From positions 1 to 5,474 of the forward strand of contig JACPXA010000214.1 in NCBI GenBank assembly GCA_016196785.1: a DNA stretch of 5,474 nt, in the 5' to 3' direction. The first letter of the stretch is position 1, and the number at the start of each line of letters is the position of its first letter. The notes beneath the pieces were generated by a model. The model was not told the DNA's origin and made no database searches. It saw nothing but the letters and a program-made list of their open reading frames with translations. Shown in pieces: positions 1-5,474 of this stretch. The DNA is from Elusimicrobiota bacterium (GTDB lineage Bacteria; Elusimicrobiota; Elusimicrobia; 2-01-FULL-59-12; JACPXA01). A program made the position numbers and the translations under genes.

Positions 1-814
1 CCATGGAGAGCCTCGCCTGATTCCGATCAAAGGAGACCCCTGTCACGACCACCTCTTCCATGCGACTGCCCTCCTCGAACGACGTGATGAGCGTCCCCGG
101 ATCATCCAAGAACGTGGACCGGACATACACCGGGACACCAAACTTCTTCGCGACCTCAATGGACCGCGCCTGCATCACTTGAGCTCCGCTCCCAGCAAGT
201 TCCAACATTTCATCATAGGAAATTTGGTCAATTTTGCGGGCGGCGGAGACGACCCGGGGATCGGCGGTGTAGACCCCTTGCACGTCGGTATACACCTCAC
301 ACCGCTCCCCCTTGAGCGCTGCCGCCAGCGCCACCGCCGTCAGATCGCTTCCCCCGCGTCCCAAGGTCGTGATATCCTCGTTGGGGTTCAACCCTTGGAA
401 CCCAGCGACAACGACCACCCGATGGCGGCTGAGCTCCCGATGGATCTTGCTCGGTTCGATCCGGATGATCCGGGCCTGGGTATGTTGCGTATCGGCCAAG
501 ATCCCAGCTTGGGGACCCGTGAGCGAAATCGCCTTCACCCGCCGGTGCTTAATGGCCATGGTCACGAGAGCGATCGAAACCTGTTCGCCGGTTGCCAAGA
601 GCATGTCCAACTCCCGTGCGTCCGGCTCATCGCACACCCCCTTCGCAAGCGTCAAGAGGTCATCGGTCATGTCCCCCGGGGCTGAGACGACGGCAACCAC
701 CTGATGCCCCGCGCGGCGGCGCTGGATGACCCGCTCCGCTACACGCCGAATCCGCTCCGGGCCAGCCACAGAACTGCCACCAAACTTCATCACCACCAAG
801 GGACGTCGTTGCAT
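1..814 (-). CDS. lysC: Aspartate kinase LysC, N-terminal 271 codons (3' end outside window)
   Basis: Aspartokinase phosphorylates L-aspartate to aspartyl-4-phosphate, the first step toward lysine, threonine, methionine and diaminopimelate; it is cytosolic. The ATG at 814 begins MQRRPLVVMKFGGSS, with the family KFGGSS nucleotide-binding motif at residues 10-15. The amino acid kinase domain covers about residues 5-245 and includes TGEQVS near residue 75, TLGRGGSDLTA near residue 150 and a VYTDVQGVYTADPR stretch near 175-190. From about residue 252 (MEEVVVTGV) the first ACT regulatory domain starts and is cut by the window edge. Full-length homologues of this type are about 400-410 residues, so roughly the last 135 are missing. 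The start lies 2 nt after the thrB stop with AAGG 5 nt upstream, which suggests translational coupling. The ACT region implies feedback control by lysine and/or threonine, but the effector cannot be read here. Confidence 0.96.
   Translation of the reverse strand, partial: MQRRPLVVMKFGGSSVAGPERIRRVAERVIQRRRAGHQVVAVVSAPGDMTDDLLTLAKGVCDEPDARELDMLLATGEQVSIALVTMAIKHRRVKAISLTGPQAGILADTQHTQARIIRIEPSKIHRELSRHRVVVVAGFQGLNPNEDITTLGRGGSDLTAVALAAALKGERCEVYTDVQGVYTADPRVVSAARKIDQISYDEMLELAGSGAQVMQARSIEVAKKFGVPVYVRSTFLDDPGTLITSFEEGSRMEEVVVTGVSFDRNQARLSM
59..76 (-). promoter_or_regulatory. Internal ribosome binding site and ATG for a probable LysC beta subunit
   Basis: Within lysC, the minus strand carries GAGGAGGG (76 down to 69), then 7 nt, then an in-frame ATG (61-59) at codon 252, reading MEEVVVTGV. 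This is the strongest Shine-Dalgarno in the window. It sits at the junction between the kinase domain and the ACT domains. In alpha2beta2 aspartokinases such as Corynebacterium glutamicum LysC and Bacillus subtilis aspartokinase II, a separate beta subunit starts in frame at almost the same residue with a similar MEE..(L/V)TGV start. I infer an internal translation start; the SD and ATG are directly visible, while its use is not proven. Confidence 0.72.
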
Positions 815-816
815 AA

Positions 817-1776
817 TTACCTTACGCCTGCGCTCACCGCTTTGAACGAACTACCTTTGAAGACGCGAGCCCCGGCTCGATCGACTGCCAAGACCCTCGC
901 GTGATTCTTGATCCCCCGTTGAGCAAAAACCTTTCCCATCGCGGATCCTACGGAGTGTGCGACGCGTCTCGATGCAGCGAATGCGAATATCGAAGGCCCT
1001 GCGCCGCTTAACGCAACCCCCGCCGCGCCGGCTTTTGTAGCGGCGGCGAAAACATCTGCCATCCCTGGAATCAGCGACTGCCGGTAGGGTTGATGAACCC
1101 GATCCTCCATGAGCTCGAGAAGTTTTTCCCTCTTCCCTGGTCCAGTCAAGCCAGCGAGCAACAGCAAGGCATTCCCCACGTTAAACACCGTATCTTCCAA
1201 TGAGATCGAAGAGGGAAGTTGCGCCCGAGCACTGGCGGTTGAGAGTTCAAAGTTCGGAATGCACACCACTGGCACCAGATCACGGCGCATCGTCAGCTTA
1301 CGATACCGAACCTTCCCTTGATACGATCGAGCGATGCACAGATCTCCCTTCAACGCTGGGACGAGATTGTCCGGGTGACCTTCCAGTCCCAACCCCAGGC
1401 TGAGGAGGGCTGGTTCATCCAACGGTCTTCCCAACCACGTGTTCGCCGCAACCAACCCACCGATGACCGCCGCCGCGCTGGATCCAAGTCCCCGAGCGAG
1501 GGGGATCCGGTTCAGGAGACTGATCCTCAGGGGCGGGCTCGGCTGACCGACCGCGTCGAATACCCGTTGAATAGCCCTGTAGACCACGTTTCGCTCATCC
1601 CGGGGAAGGGTCTCGGCGCCTTCACCTTCTACCTGTATGGCTGGTGATGAATCTCCCAGCGACAGCGCTACGAGCTCCACTTCATTATAGAGCGCCAGCG
1701 CCAATCCGAGCACATCAAACCCCGGCCCCAAGTTTGCAGTGCTTGCCGGCACTCGAACCCGTACTCGCCGTGGCAT
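817..1776 (-). CDS. thrB: Homoserine kinase ThrB (GHMP kinase family)
   Basis: ThrB transfers the ATP gamma-phosphate to L-homoserine, giving O-phosphohomoserine for threonine synthase. It is a soluble GHMP-superfamily kinase. The 319-residue product fits the family (about 300-320). The N-terminal motif VPASTANLGPGFDVLG lies at residues 9-24. The GHMP ATP-binding loop IPLARGLGSSAAA is at 91-103, GHPDN (usually GHPDNV) at 133-137, and the C-terminal glycine-rich motif ALSGAGPS at 255-262. I chose the ATG at 1776 (MPRRVRVRVP) over an in-frame TTG at 1791, because family members start close to the VPAST motif and GAGAAG lies 7 nt upstream of the ATG. The gene ends 2 nt before lysC, and both enzymes act in the aspartate pathway. 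Homoserine dehydrogenase (hom) and threonine synthase (thrC) are not in the window. Confidence 0.96.
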   Translation of the reverse strand: MPRRVRVRVPASTANLGPGFDVLGLALALYNEVELVALSLGDSSPAIQVEGEGAETLPRDERNVVYRAIQRVFDAVGQPSPPLRISLLNRIPLARGLGSSAAAVIGGLVAANTWLGRPLDEPALLSLGLGLEGHPDNLVPALKGDLCIARSYQGKVRYRKLTMRRDLVPVVCIPNFELSTASARAQLPSSISLEDTVFNVGNALLLLAGLTGPGKREKLLELMEDRVHQPYRQSLIPGMADVFAAATKAGAAGVALSGAGPSIFAFAASRRVAHSVGSAMGKVFAQRGIKNHARVLAVDRAGARVFKGSSFKAVSAGVR

Positions 1777-1812
1777 TTTGCTGCTTCTCAAGACTTGCCC
1801 CCGAGAAGGTGT

Positions 1813-1861
1813 CCCCTCACCTTAATCCTCTCCCCCTTCCAGGGGGAGAGGGGGTGGCGAG
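1813..1861. repeat. GC-rich palindromic (REP-like) element at the thiE 3' end
   Basis: The core is a perfect 11-bp inverted repeat, 1827-1837 (cctctccccct) against 1841-1851 (agggggagagg), with a 3-nt loop. Imperfect outer arms (ctcacc on the left, ggtggcgag on the right) extend it. The layout, CTCACC followed by CTCTCCCCC-loop-GGGGGAGAG, resembles a dispersed palindromic repeat common in many GC-rich bacterial genomes, whose translations give strings like SPPGRGRG or NPLPxGEG. It overlaps the last codons and stop of thiE and lies just before thrB. There is no U-tract after the stem on the minus strand, so it is not a classic intrinsic terminator; as RNA it could still act as a 3'-end stabiliser or processing site. 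Only one copy is visible, so repeat status rests on recognition rather than comparison within this window. Confidence 0.7.
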
Positions 1862-2473
1862 TAGTCGTCCTTTCAAAGTCCTGGTGGCAGCCTCAGGGTC
1901 CGAAACAGCACAGACCGCACGGACCACGGCCACGCGTACCGCTCCCGCCTCTAAGACTTGATCCAGATTGGCCGCATCAATACCACCAATCGCCACCACG
2001 GGAATTCCCACCCGCGACTGGACCCGCCCAATCAGCTCAAGACCAACCGGTGGGTACTCGGGTTTGGTCGGCGTAGTAAAAATTGGTCCGATCGCAATAT
2101 AGTCAGCGCCCTCTGCCTCCGCCTGCAGGGCTTGGTCCAGGCTATGGGTAGAACGGCCAATCAACTTCGATGGGCCAAGGATACGGCGCGCCACTGCGAT
2201 GGACAAATCGTCCTGGCCAAGATGTACTCCATCGGCATCAATGGCCAGCGCGACATCCGGGCGGTCATTCACAATAAGGAGAACTTGAAACCGTCGAGCA
2301 ATGACCACCAGTCGTTTGCCAACACGGACAAGTTCCCCCGCCAGCATGGTCTTGTCCCGGAATTGAATGGCATCGGCCCCACCTTCGCAAAGCGCTCCGA
2401 CAAGGTTCTCGTACGATTGCCCCACTTGAGGGGGACAGGTAATCACATACAGCTTGACTTGGCGAAAATCCAT
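1817..2473 (-). CDS. thiE: Thiamine-phosphate synthase ThiE
   Basis: ThiE joins HMP-PP and hydroxyethylthiazole phosphate to make thiamine phosphate. It is a cytosolic TIM-barrel enzyme. Family motifs appear in order: KLYVIT at residues 7-12, QFRDK at 37-41 (diphosphate-binding Arg/Lys), VNDRPDVALAIDADGVHLGQDD at 68-89, written here in two parts as VNDRPDVALA and IDADGVHLGQDD, GRSTHS at 106-111, DYIAIGPIFTTPTK at 124-137, AIGGI at 161-165 and a phosphate-binding EAGAVRVAVV near 175-184. At 218 residues it is slightly long: the last 13 or so residues (TPSPPGRGRGLR) are encoded by the palindromic element and are probably not part of the fold. The ATG at 2473 lies in the A8 run of the upstream gene, overlaps it by 31 nt and has no recognisable Shine-Dalgarno. 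Translation therefore probably depends on coupling or on frameshifting from the upstream ThiD2 domain, which makes its substrate. Confidence 0.95.
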   Translation of the reverse strand: MDFRQVKLYVITCPPQVGQSYENLVGALCEGGADAIQFRDKTMLAGELVRVGKRLVVIARRFQVLLIVNDRPDVALAIDADGVHLGQDDLSIAVARRILGPSKLIGRSTHSLDQALQAEAEGADYIAIGPIFTTPTKPEYPPVGLELIGRVQSRVGIPVVAIGGIDAANLDQVLEAGAVRVAVVRAVCAVSDPEAATRTLKGRLLATPSPPGRGRGLR

Positions 2474-3306
2474 TTTTTTTCGAGGGTGTAGAGCTCGAAC
2501 CGGAGCCGTTGAAACGTGTAGCTTGCGACCGGTGCAAACACCCGGCTGTACTCTTCTAACACGCGGAGTGCCTCTTGGCTTCTCCGGAAATTCGCCGCGA
2601 CAACCGCTGCCAAATCCTTGTGCCGAGGCACGGGGGATCCTTTCCCCACATCCTGCACGCTATTCCGGTTCGCCAACAACCGGGGATAAGCCGTTCGCGT
2701 CACCGCGTCCAATTGATGGCGTAAGCGGCGCAGGGCGCGAGACGTGCGAAGATCGCTCTGGATGAATCTCGCCGTGTCTTCAATCACCCGCAACCCCTCC
2801 CGCACCCGATTCAGGTTCGCATCCAACAATCTCCACACCCCTTGAATCAAGCCGGTGGTAGAGTGGCCGCGGACGAGGGGAACCCGCACCGTCCGCTTGG
2901 CCCACGTCCTCCCCACAATCTCTCCCGTTCGGTAATCCGCCCCCTTCACCAGGACATCCGGTCGCAAGTGCCGAATCACGCGAGCCGGGGTGGGCTCATC
3001 GAAAATTGTGACAAAATCAACCCCTTCGAGCGCGGCGAGCAGCTGGGTCCGTTCGCGTGCCGGTACGAGCGGCCGTCCAGACCCTTTCAAGGCGCGCACG
3101 GAGCGGTCACTATTGACCGCGACGATCAGCCAGTCACCATAGCGTTGGGCCCGGCGGAGCAGCTGAAGATGTCCGACATGCAACAGGTCAAAGCAACCGT
3201 TGGTCACCACGATCCGCTGCCCAACCCGTCGAATCCGCTCCACCACCCGCACTAACTGCCAAAGTGGGAGGATCTTCCGGTGAGCCTGTCCGAGTATGGC
3301 TTTCAT
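2443..3306 (-). CDS. rfaE2: Fusion: RfaE2/HldE-C heptose-1-phosphate nucleotidyltransferase + ThiD2 (HMP-P kinase-like) domain
   Basis: This 287-residue protein has two domains with no stop between them. Residues 14-157 are a cytidylyltransferase-like domain of the RfaE2/HldE C-terminal type. It has TNGCFDLLHVGH (35-46, with catalytic HxGH at 43-46), NSDRSVRALKG (65-75), RPDVLVKGADY (115-125) and the terminal HSTTGLI (148-154). Such domains transfer AMP to D-glycero-heptose 1-phosphate, giving ADP-heptose for LPS. Residues 158-278 match the ThiD2 family: LLDANLNRVREGLRVIED (160-177), DVGKGS (219-224), AANFRRSQEALRVLEEYSR (237-255) and RFELYTLEKK (269-278). ThiD2 proteins phosphorylate HMP-P to HMP-PP and are commonly fused to or encoded beside ThiE. 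I chose the ATG at 3306 because the open frame further upstream only overlaps gmhA and matches no family. No clear SD precedes it. The heptose kinase domain (HldE-N/RfaE1) is absent here. The frame ends 31 nt into thiE. Confidence 0.9.
   Translation of the reverse strand: MKAILGQAHRKILPLWQLVRVVERIRRVGQRIVVTNGCFDLLHVGHLQLLRRAQRYGDWLIVAVNSDRSVRALKGSGRPLVPARERTQLLAALEGVDFVTIFDEPTPARVIRHLRPDVLVKGADYRTGEIVGRTWAKRTVRVPLVRGHSTTGLIQGVWRLLDANLNRVREGLRVIEDTARFIQSDLRTSRALRRLRHQLDAVTRTAYPRLLANRNSVQDVGKGSPVPRHKDLAAVVAANFRRSQEALRVLEEYSRVFAPVASYTFQRLRFELYTLEKKWIFAKSSCM
2473..2480 (-). other. A8 tract with in-phase A AAA AAA slippery heptamer at the ThiD2/ThiE junction
   Basis: On the minus strand the upstream gene reads GAA AAA AAA TGG across this point, an A8 run giving a canonical A_AAA_AAA heptamer in the reading frame. 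A -1 slip continues as GAA AAA AAA ATG GAT TTT, which is exactly the thiE frame. The joined product would read ..LYTLEKK-MDFRQVKLYVIT.., with a linker length like that of natural ThiD2-ThiE fusions. I see no clear stimulatory SD upstream and only a weak short hairpin (CCCC/GGGG) about 25-30 nt downstream. The heptamer and phase are directly visible; frameshifting or polymerase slippage is inference, and a one-base error in the sequence is an alternative. Confidence 0.5.
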
Positions 3307-3319
3307 GGCGAACCGGCGG

Positions 3320-3952
3320 CTAACGGGAGAGGCGGCGGCGTAAGGAAACGGAGGTCGGTGAACGCTGAGGAGCCAGCTGACCATTACAGATCGCCGCTTC
3401 GATGACCTCACAGATTGTGTGAATGACCGCCAGATGGCCCTCCTGAATCCGAGGCGTCCTCGTCGCCGGGACACAGATGCAGAGATCTACGAGCGGCTTG
3501 AGACGTCCGCCAGAATCGCCGGTGAGACCGATCGTCACCGCCCCTTGCCGCTTGGCTTGGCGCACCCCCGCTAGGACATTCGGGGAATTCCCGCTGGTGG
3601 AGATAGCGACCACCACGTCGCCTCGTTCCACGCAGGCCTCCACCTGCCGGGCGAAGGTCCGCTCATAACCGTAATCGTTCCCCAACGCCGTTGTGATAGC
3701 GGGATTGCCGACCAACGCTTGGGCATTCAACCCCCGCCGATCCCGCTCGCAGCGGCCCACCAACTCTGAAACGAGGTGGAGCGCATCGCAACTGCTCCCT
3801 CCGTTCCCAAACGCCACGACCTTTCCCCCCGCCTGATAAGCCCGCAGCATGGTGTGCGCCGCCACAGCTATCCGTTGGGATTCTCGAGACAACGTGTCCA
3901 GGGTCCTGGCGCTTTCTTGGAGCGAGGCGGTGATTGATGCGGAAGGGTTCAC
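3320..3952 (-). CDS. gmhA: Sedoheptulose-7-phosphate isomerase GmhA (SIS domain)
   Basis: GmhA converts sedoheptulose 7-phosphate to D-glycero-D-manno-heptose 7-phosphate, the first committed step of ADP-heptose synthesis for the LPS inner core. It is a cytosolic SIS-domain enzyme. The 210-residue product shows FGNGGSSCDALH at 48-59, GNDYGYERTF at 91-100, AISTSGNSPNV at 116-126, LTGDSGG at 143-149 and RIQEGHLAVIH at 168-178. The metal/catalytic set of the family is intact: H59, E63, Q170 and H178 sit two residues before their E. coli GmhA counterparts (H61, E65, Q172, H180). The basic C-terminal tail from about residue 190 is an extension beyond the usual ~190-residue length. The start is GTG at 3952, overlapping the accC stop as GTGA, so coupled translation is likely. 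The partner nucleotidyltransferase domain follows 13 nt downstream. Confidence 0.94.
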   Translation of the reverse strand: MNPSASITASLQESARTLDTLSRESQRIAVAAHTMLRAYQAGGKVVAFGNGGSSCDALHLVSELVGRCERDRRGLNAQALVGNPAITTALGNDYGYERTFARQVEACVERGDVVVAISTSGNSPNVLAGVRQAKRQGAVTIGLTGDSGGRLKPLVDLCICVPATRTPRIQEGHLAVIHTICEVIEAAICNGQLAPQRSPTSVSLRRRLSR

Positions 3953-5328
3953 GCCTGTCCCACGTCTCCCTCCGGACTGTTGTTGGCGAAGAGATGCTTT
4001 TGGATAAAGTCCGTTGATACGCTGCCCTCCCGAAAAATCTGGCTGGCCATGACCTGCTGGTGAAAGGGAATGGTGGTCTTGACGCCTTCGATGATGAACT
4101 CTTGCAAGGCGCGTTGCATGCGAGCGATGGCGGCCGGGCGGTCATGCCCCTGGACAATGAGCTTCGCCAAGAGGGAATCATAAAACGTGGGGATGGTATA
4201 CCCGGTATAGACATGGGTATCCACCCGCACCCCTGGCGGGCCTGGCAGGATACACTGGGTCAGGGTGCCGGGGCTCGGGGTAAAGTCTCGCTCCGGATCC
4301 TCCGCGTTGATTCGGCACTCGATGACATGCCCGCGCGCCTCAATTTCATCCGAGTCATAGCCGATCTCCTCGCCAGCCGCCAAGCGAATCTGCTCCTTCA
4401 CCAGATCCACGCCGGTGAGCATCTCGGTGACGGGGTGTTCCACCTGGATCCGGGTGTTCATCTCCATAAAATAATAGTGGCCTTCATGATCTAAGAGAAA
4501 CTCAATGGTGCCGACGGTCACATAGCCGACTGCCTGCGCAGCCTTTCTGGCGGCGCGCCCCATGCGCCGCCGCAGCTTTGGGCTCACGGCAGGGGAAGGA
4601 CTTTCTTCGACCAACTTCTGATGACGGCGCTGAATAGAGCAGTCCCGTTCAGGAAAGTACACCACGTGGCCTTTCCGATCGGCGAGAATTTGAAACTCAA
4701 TGTGCCGTGGGGACTCGATGTATTTCTCGAGATACACCTCGCCGTTCCCAAACGCGGCCTTGGCCTCCTCCGTGGCCAAGAGCATAGCCGCCTTGAGATC
4801 TTCCTCGACCCGCACCACGCGCATCCCCTTCCCACCACCACCGGCACAGGCCTTGACGATCACCGGGTATCCCAGCCGTTTGGCGATCTTGAACAGCTGG
4901 GGACCCTCCGGGGAGATACAACCGTCGCTGCCGGGAATGATCGGTATGCCGGCCTCTTCCATCGTGCGTCGAGCCTCCGCCTTGTTGCCCATCTTCTCGA
5001 TCGCACCTTTGGGAGGGCCGATGAAGGTGATCCCGCAGGACTCGCAGATGTCGGCAAAATAGGTGTTCTCCGAGAGAAACCCGTAGCCCGGGTGGATGGC
5101 GTCCGCGCCGGTGATCTCGGCTGCCGAGATGATGTTGGGGATGTTGAGGTAGCTATCCACCGCGGGGGCCGGCCCGATACACACCGAGGCATCGGCCCAC
5201 CGGACCGCCAAGGAGTTGCGATCTACATCCGAGTGCACCGCGACGGTGGCGATTCCCATCTCCCGACACGCCCGGATGATCCGCACGGCAATCTCTCCAC
5301 GATTGGCAACCAGGATTTTTTTAAACAT
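3949..5328 (-). CDS. accC: Biotin carboxylase AccC, acetyl-CoA carboxylase subunit
   Basis: AccC carboxylates the biotin carried on AccB using ATP and bicarbonate, the first half-reaction of malonyl-CoA synthesis for fatty acids. The 459-residue protein matches the family (E. coli 449) across its length. The N-terminal domain starts FKKILVANRGEIAVRI; the ATP-grasp domain has K116, K159 and the glycine-rich loop GGGGKGMR at 163-170; metal ligands are E276 and E289; MNTRIQVEH at 290-298 carries N291, R293 and E297; R339 in ECRINAEDP is the biotin-carboxylation arginine. The C-terminal domain ends near residue 445, with a short Ser/Pro/Glu tail. The ATG at 5328 is the conserved start position. 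Pyruvate or propionyl-CoA carboxylase subunits share this fold, but no C-terminal biotinyl domain is present, so a stand-alone AccC is most likely. accB, often directly upstream, is not seen in the 146 nt available. Confidence 0.95.
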   Translation of the reverse strand: MFKKILVANRGEIAVRIIRACREMGIATVAVHSDVDRNSLAVRWADASVCIGPAPAVDSYLNIPNIISAAEITGADAIHPGYGFLSENTYFADICESCGITFIGPPKGAIEKMGNKAEARRTMEEAGIPIIPGSDGCISPEGPQLFKIAKRLGYPVIVKACAGGGGKGMRVVRVEEDLKAAMLLATEEAKAAFGNGEVYLEKYIESPRHIEFQILADRKGHVVYFPERDCSIQRRHQKLVEESPSPAVSPKLRRRMGRAARKAAQAVGYVTVGTIEFLLDHEGHYYFMEMNTRIQVEHPVTEMLTGVDLVKEQIRLAAGEEIGYDSDEIEARGHVIECRINAEDPERDFTPSPGTLTQCILPGPPGVRVDTHVYTGYTIPTFYDSLLAKLIVQGHDRPAAIARMQRALQEFIIEGVKTTIPFHQQVMASQIFREGSVSTDFIQKHLFANNSPEGDVGQA

Positions 5329-5474
5329 GTCGGCTAGAACTCATCCCGAAACCATGCTCGGTAAGCGAAGCCTCGGGGGGCGCGCCGAGGCCAGGAAGGC
5401 GAGCGACGGCATACTTGACGACGGAACGGTATGCCGAGCGAGCCTGACGCCGCCGCAGGCCGCCCTCCCGAGGC
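5329..5474. repeat. Inverted-repeat-rich leader upstream of accC
   Basis: These 146 nt hold no supported gene. All three minus-strand frames stay open for most of the stretch, but none resembles the C-terminus of AccB or any family I recognise. Inverted repeats are dense: 5370-5376 with 5385-5391 (gcctcgg/ccgaggc, 8-nt loop); 5407-5414 with 5429-5436 (cggcatac/gtatgccg, 14-nt loop); 5442-5446 with 5456-5460 (gcctg/caggc); and outer arms 5370-5380 with 5464-5474 matching at 10 of 11 positions, reaching the window edge. No poly-U follows any stem and no convincing -35/-10 pair was found. It may be a dispersed palindromic repeat or a structured 5' leader; the window edge prevents deciding. Confidence 0.45.

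Noticed and set aside
179..685. Plus-strand open frame of 168 codons at the left end
   Set aside because: It is antisense to lysC, whose kinase motifs are intact throughout on the minus strand.
1777..1791. Alternative TTG start for thrB at 1791
   Set aside because: It adds only five residues (MRSSK) before a normal ATG start that has a purine-rich stretch at proper spacing.
1827..1851. Intrinsic terminator between thiE and thrB
   Set aside because: The stem is strong but no U-tract follows it on the transcribed strand, and it overlaps thiE codons; a REP-like repeat explains it better.
1958..2491. Plus-strand open frame of 177 codons opposite thiE
   Set aside because: Antisense to a complete thiE with all its motifs; the translation is low in recognisable structure.
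3307..3474. N-terminal extension of the RfaE2-ThiD2 gene to an upstream start at 3474
   Set aside because: The extra 56 residues are Arg/Ser-rich, lie over gmhA codons in another frame and match nothing in the RfaE2 family; the ATG at 3306 fits the domain start.
5316..5322. A7 run in accC codons 3-5 as another slippery site
   Set aside because: The encoded FKKI start is conserved in biotin carboxylases and a shift here would only enter a non-coding frame, so no functional recoding is expected.
4621..5337. Long plus-strand open frame (238 codons) antisense to accC
   Set aside because: It lies fully opposite the well-supported accC and its translation shows no family motifs, only the compositional pattern of an antisense shadow.
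5415..5436. TTGACG with TATGCC as a plus-strand promoter
   Set aside because: The spacing is only 9 nt, far below the 16-18 nt of a sigma70-type promoter, and no plus-strand gene follows.

Overview
The window is a compact, GC-rich stretch of bacterial chromosome in which every supported gene lies on the minus strand, so transcription runs from the right end to the left. The order in that direction is accC (biotin carboxylase), gmhA (sedoheptulose-7-phosphate isomerase), an in-frame fusion of an RfaE2/HldE-C heptose-phosphate nucleotidyltransferase with a ThiD2 domain, thiE (thiamine-phosphate synthase), thrB (homoserine kinase) and the first two thirds of lysC (aspartate kinase), which runs off the left end. 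The ADP-heptose genes point to a Gram-negative, LPS-making bacterium. The style would fit a Nitrospirota/NC10-like or deltaproteobacterial lineage, but this is a guess that nothing in the window settles.

Layout. Positions 5329-5474 are a leader upstream of accC that is rich in inverted repeats and holds no recognisable gene. accC and gmhA overlap by 4 nt (GTGA). gmhA and the fusion gene are 13 nt apart. The fusion gene and thiE overlap by 31 nt across an A8 run. thiE ends inside a GC-rich palindromic element, and 40 nt separate it from thrB. thrB and lysC are 2 nt apart. The tight spacing supports one polycistronic unit, though no convincing promoter or terminator was found.

Functionally the unit mixes four anabolic branches: malonyl-CoA formation (accC), ADP-heptose for the LPS inner core (gmhA and the nucleotidyltransferase domain), thiamine phosphate synthesis (ThiD2 domain and ThiE, consecutive steps) and aspartate-family amino acids (lysC and thrB).

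The most interesting region is 2443-3306. A heptose-phosphate nucleotidyltransferase is joined without a stop to a thiamine-pathway kinase domain. That domain's reading frame then meets thiE at an A8 tract holding a perfect A AAA AAA slippery heptamer in the correct phase. A -1 shift there would give a three-domain RfaE2-ThiD2-ThiE protein. The second notable point is a very strong internal Shine-Dalgarno and ATG in lysC, exactly where alpha2beta2-type aspartokinases start their separate beta subunit.
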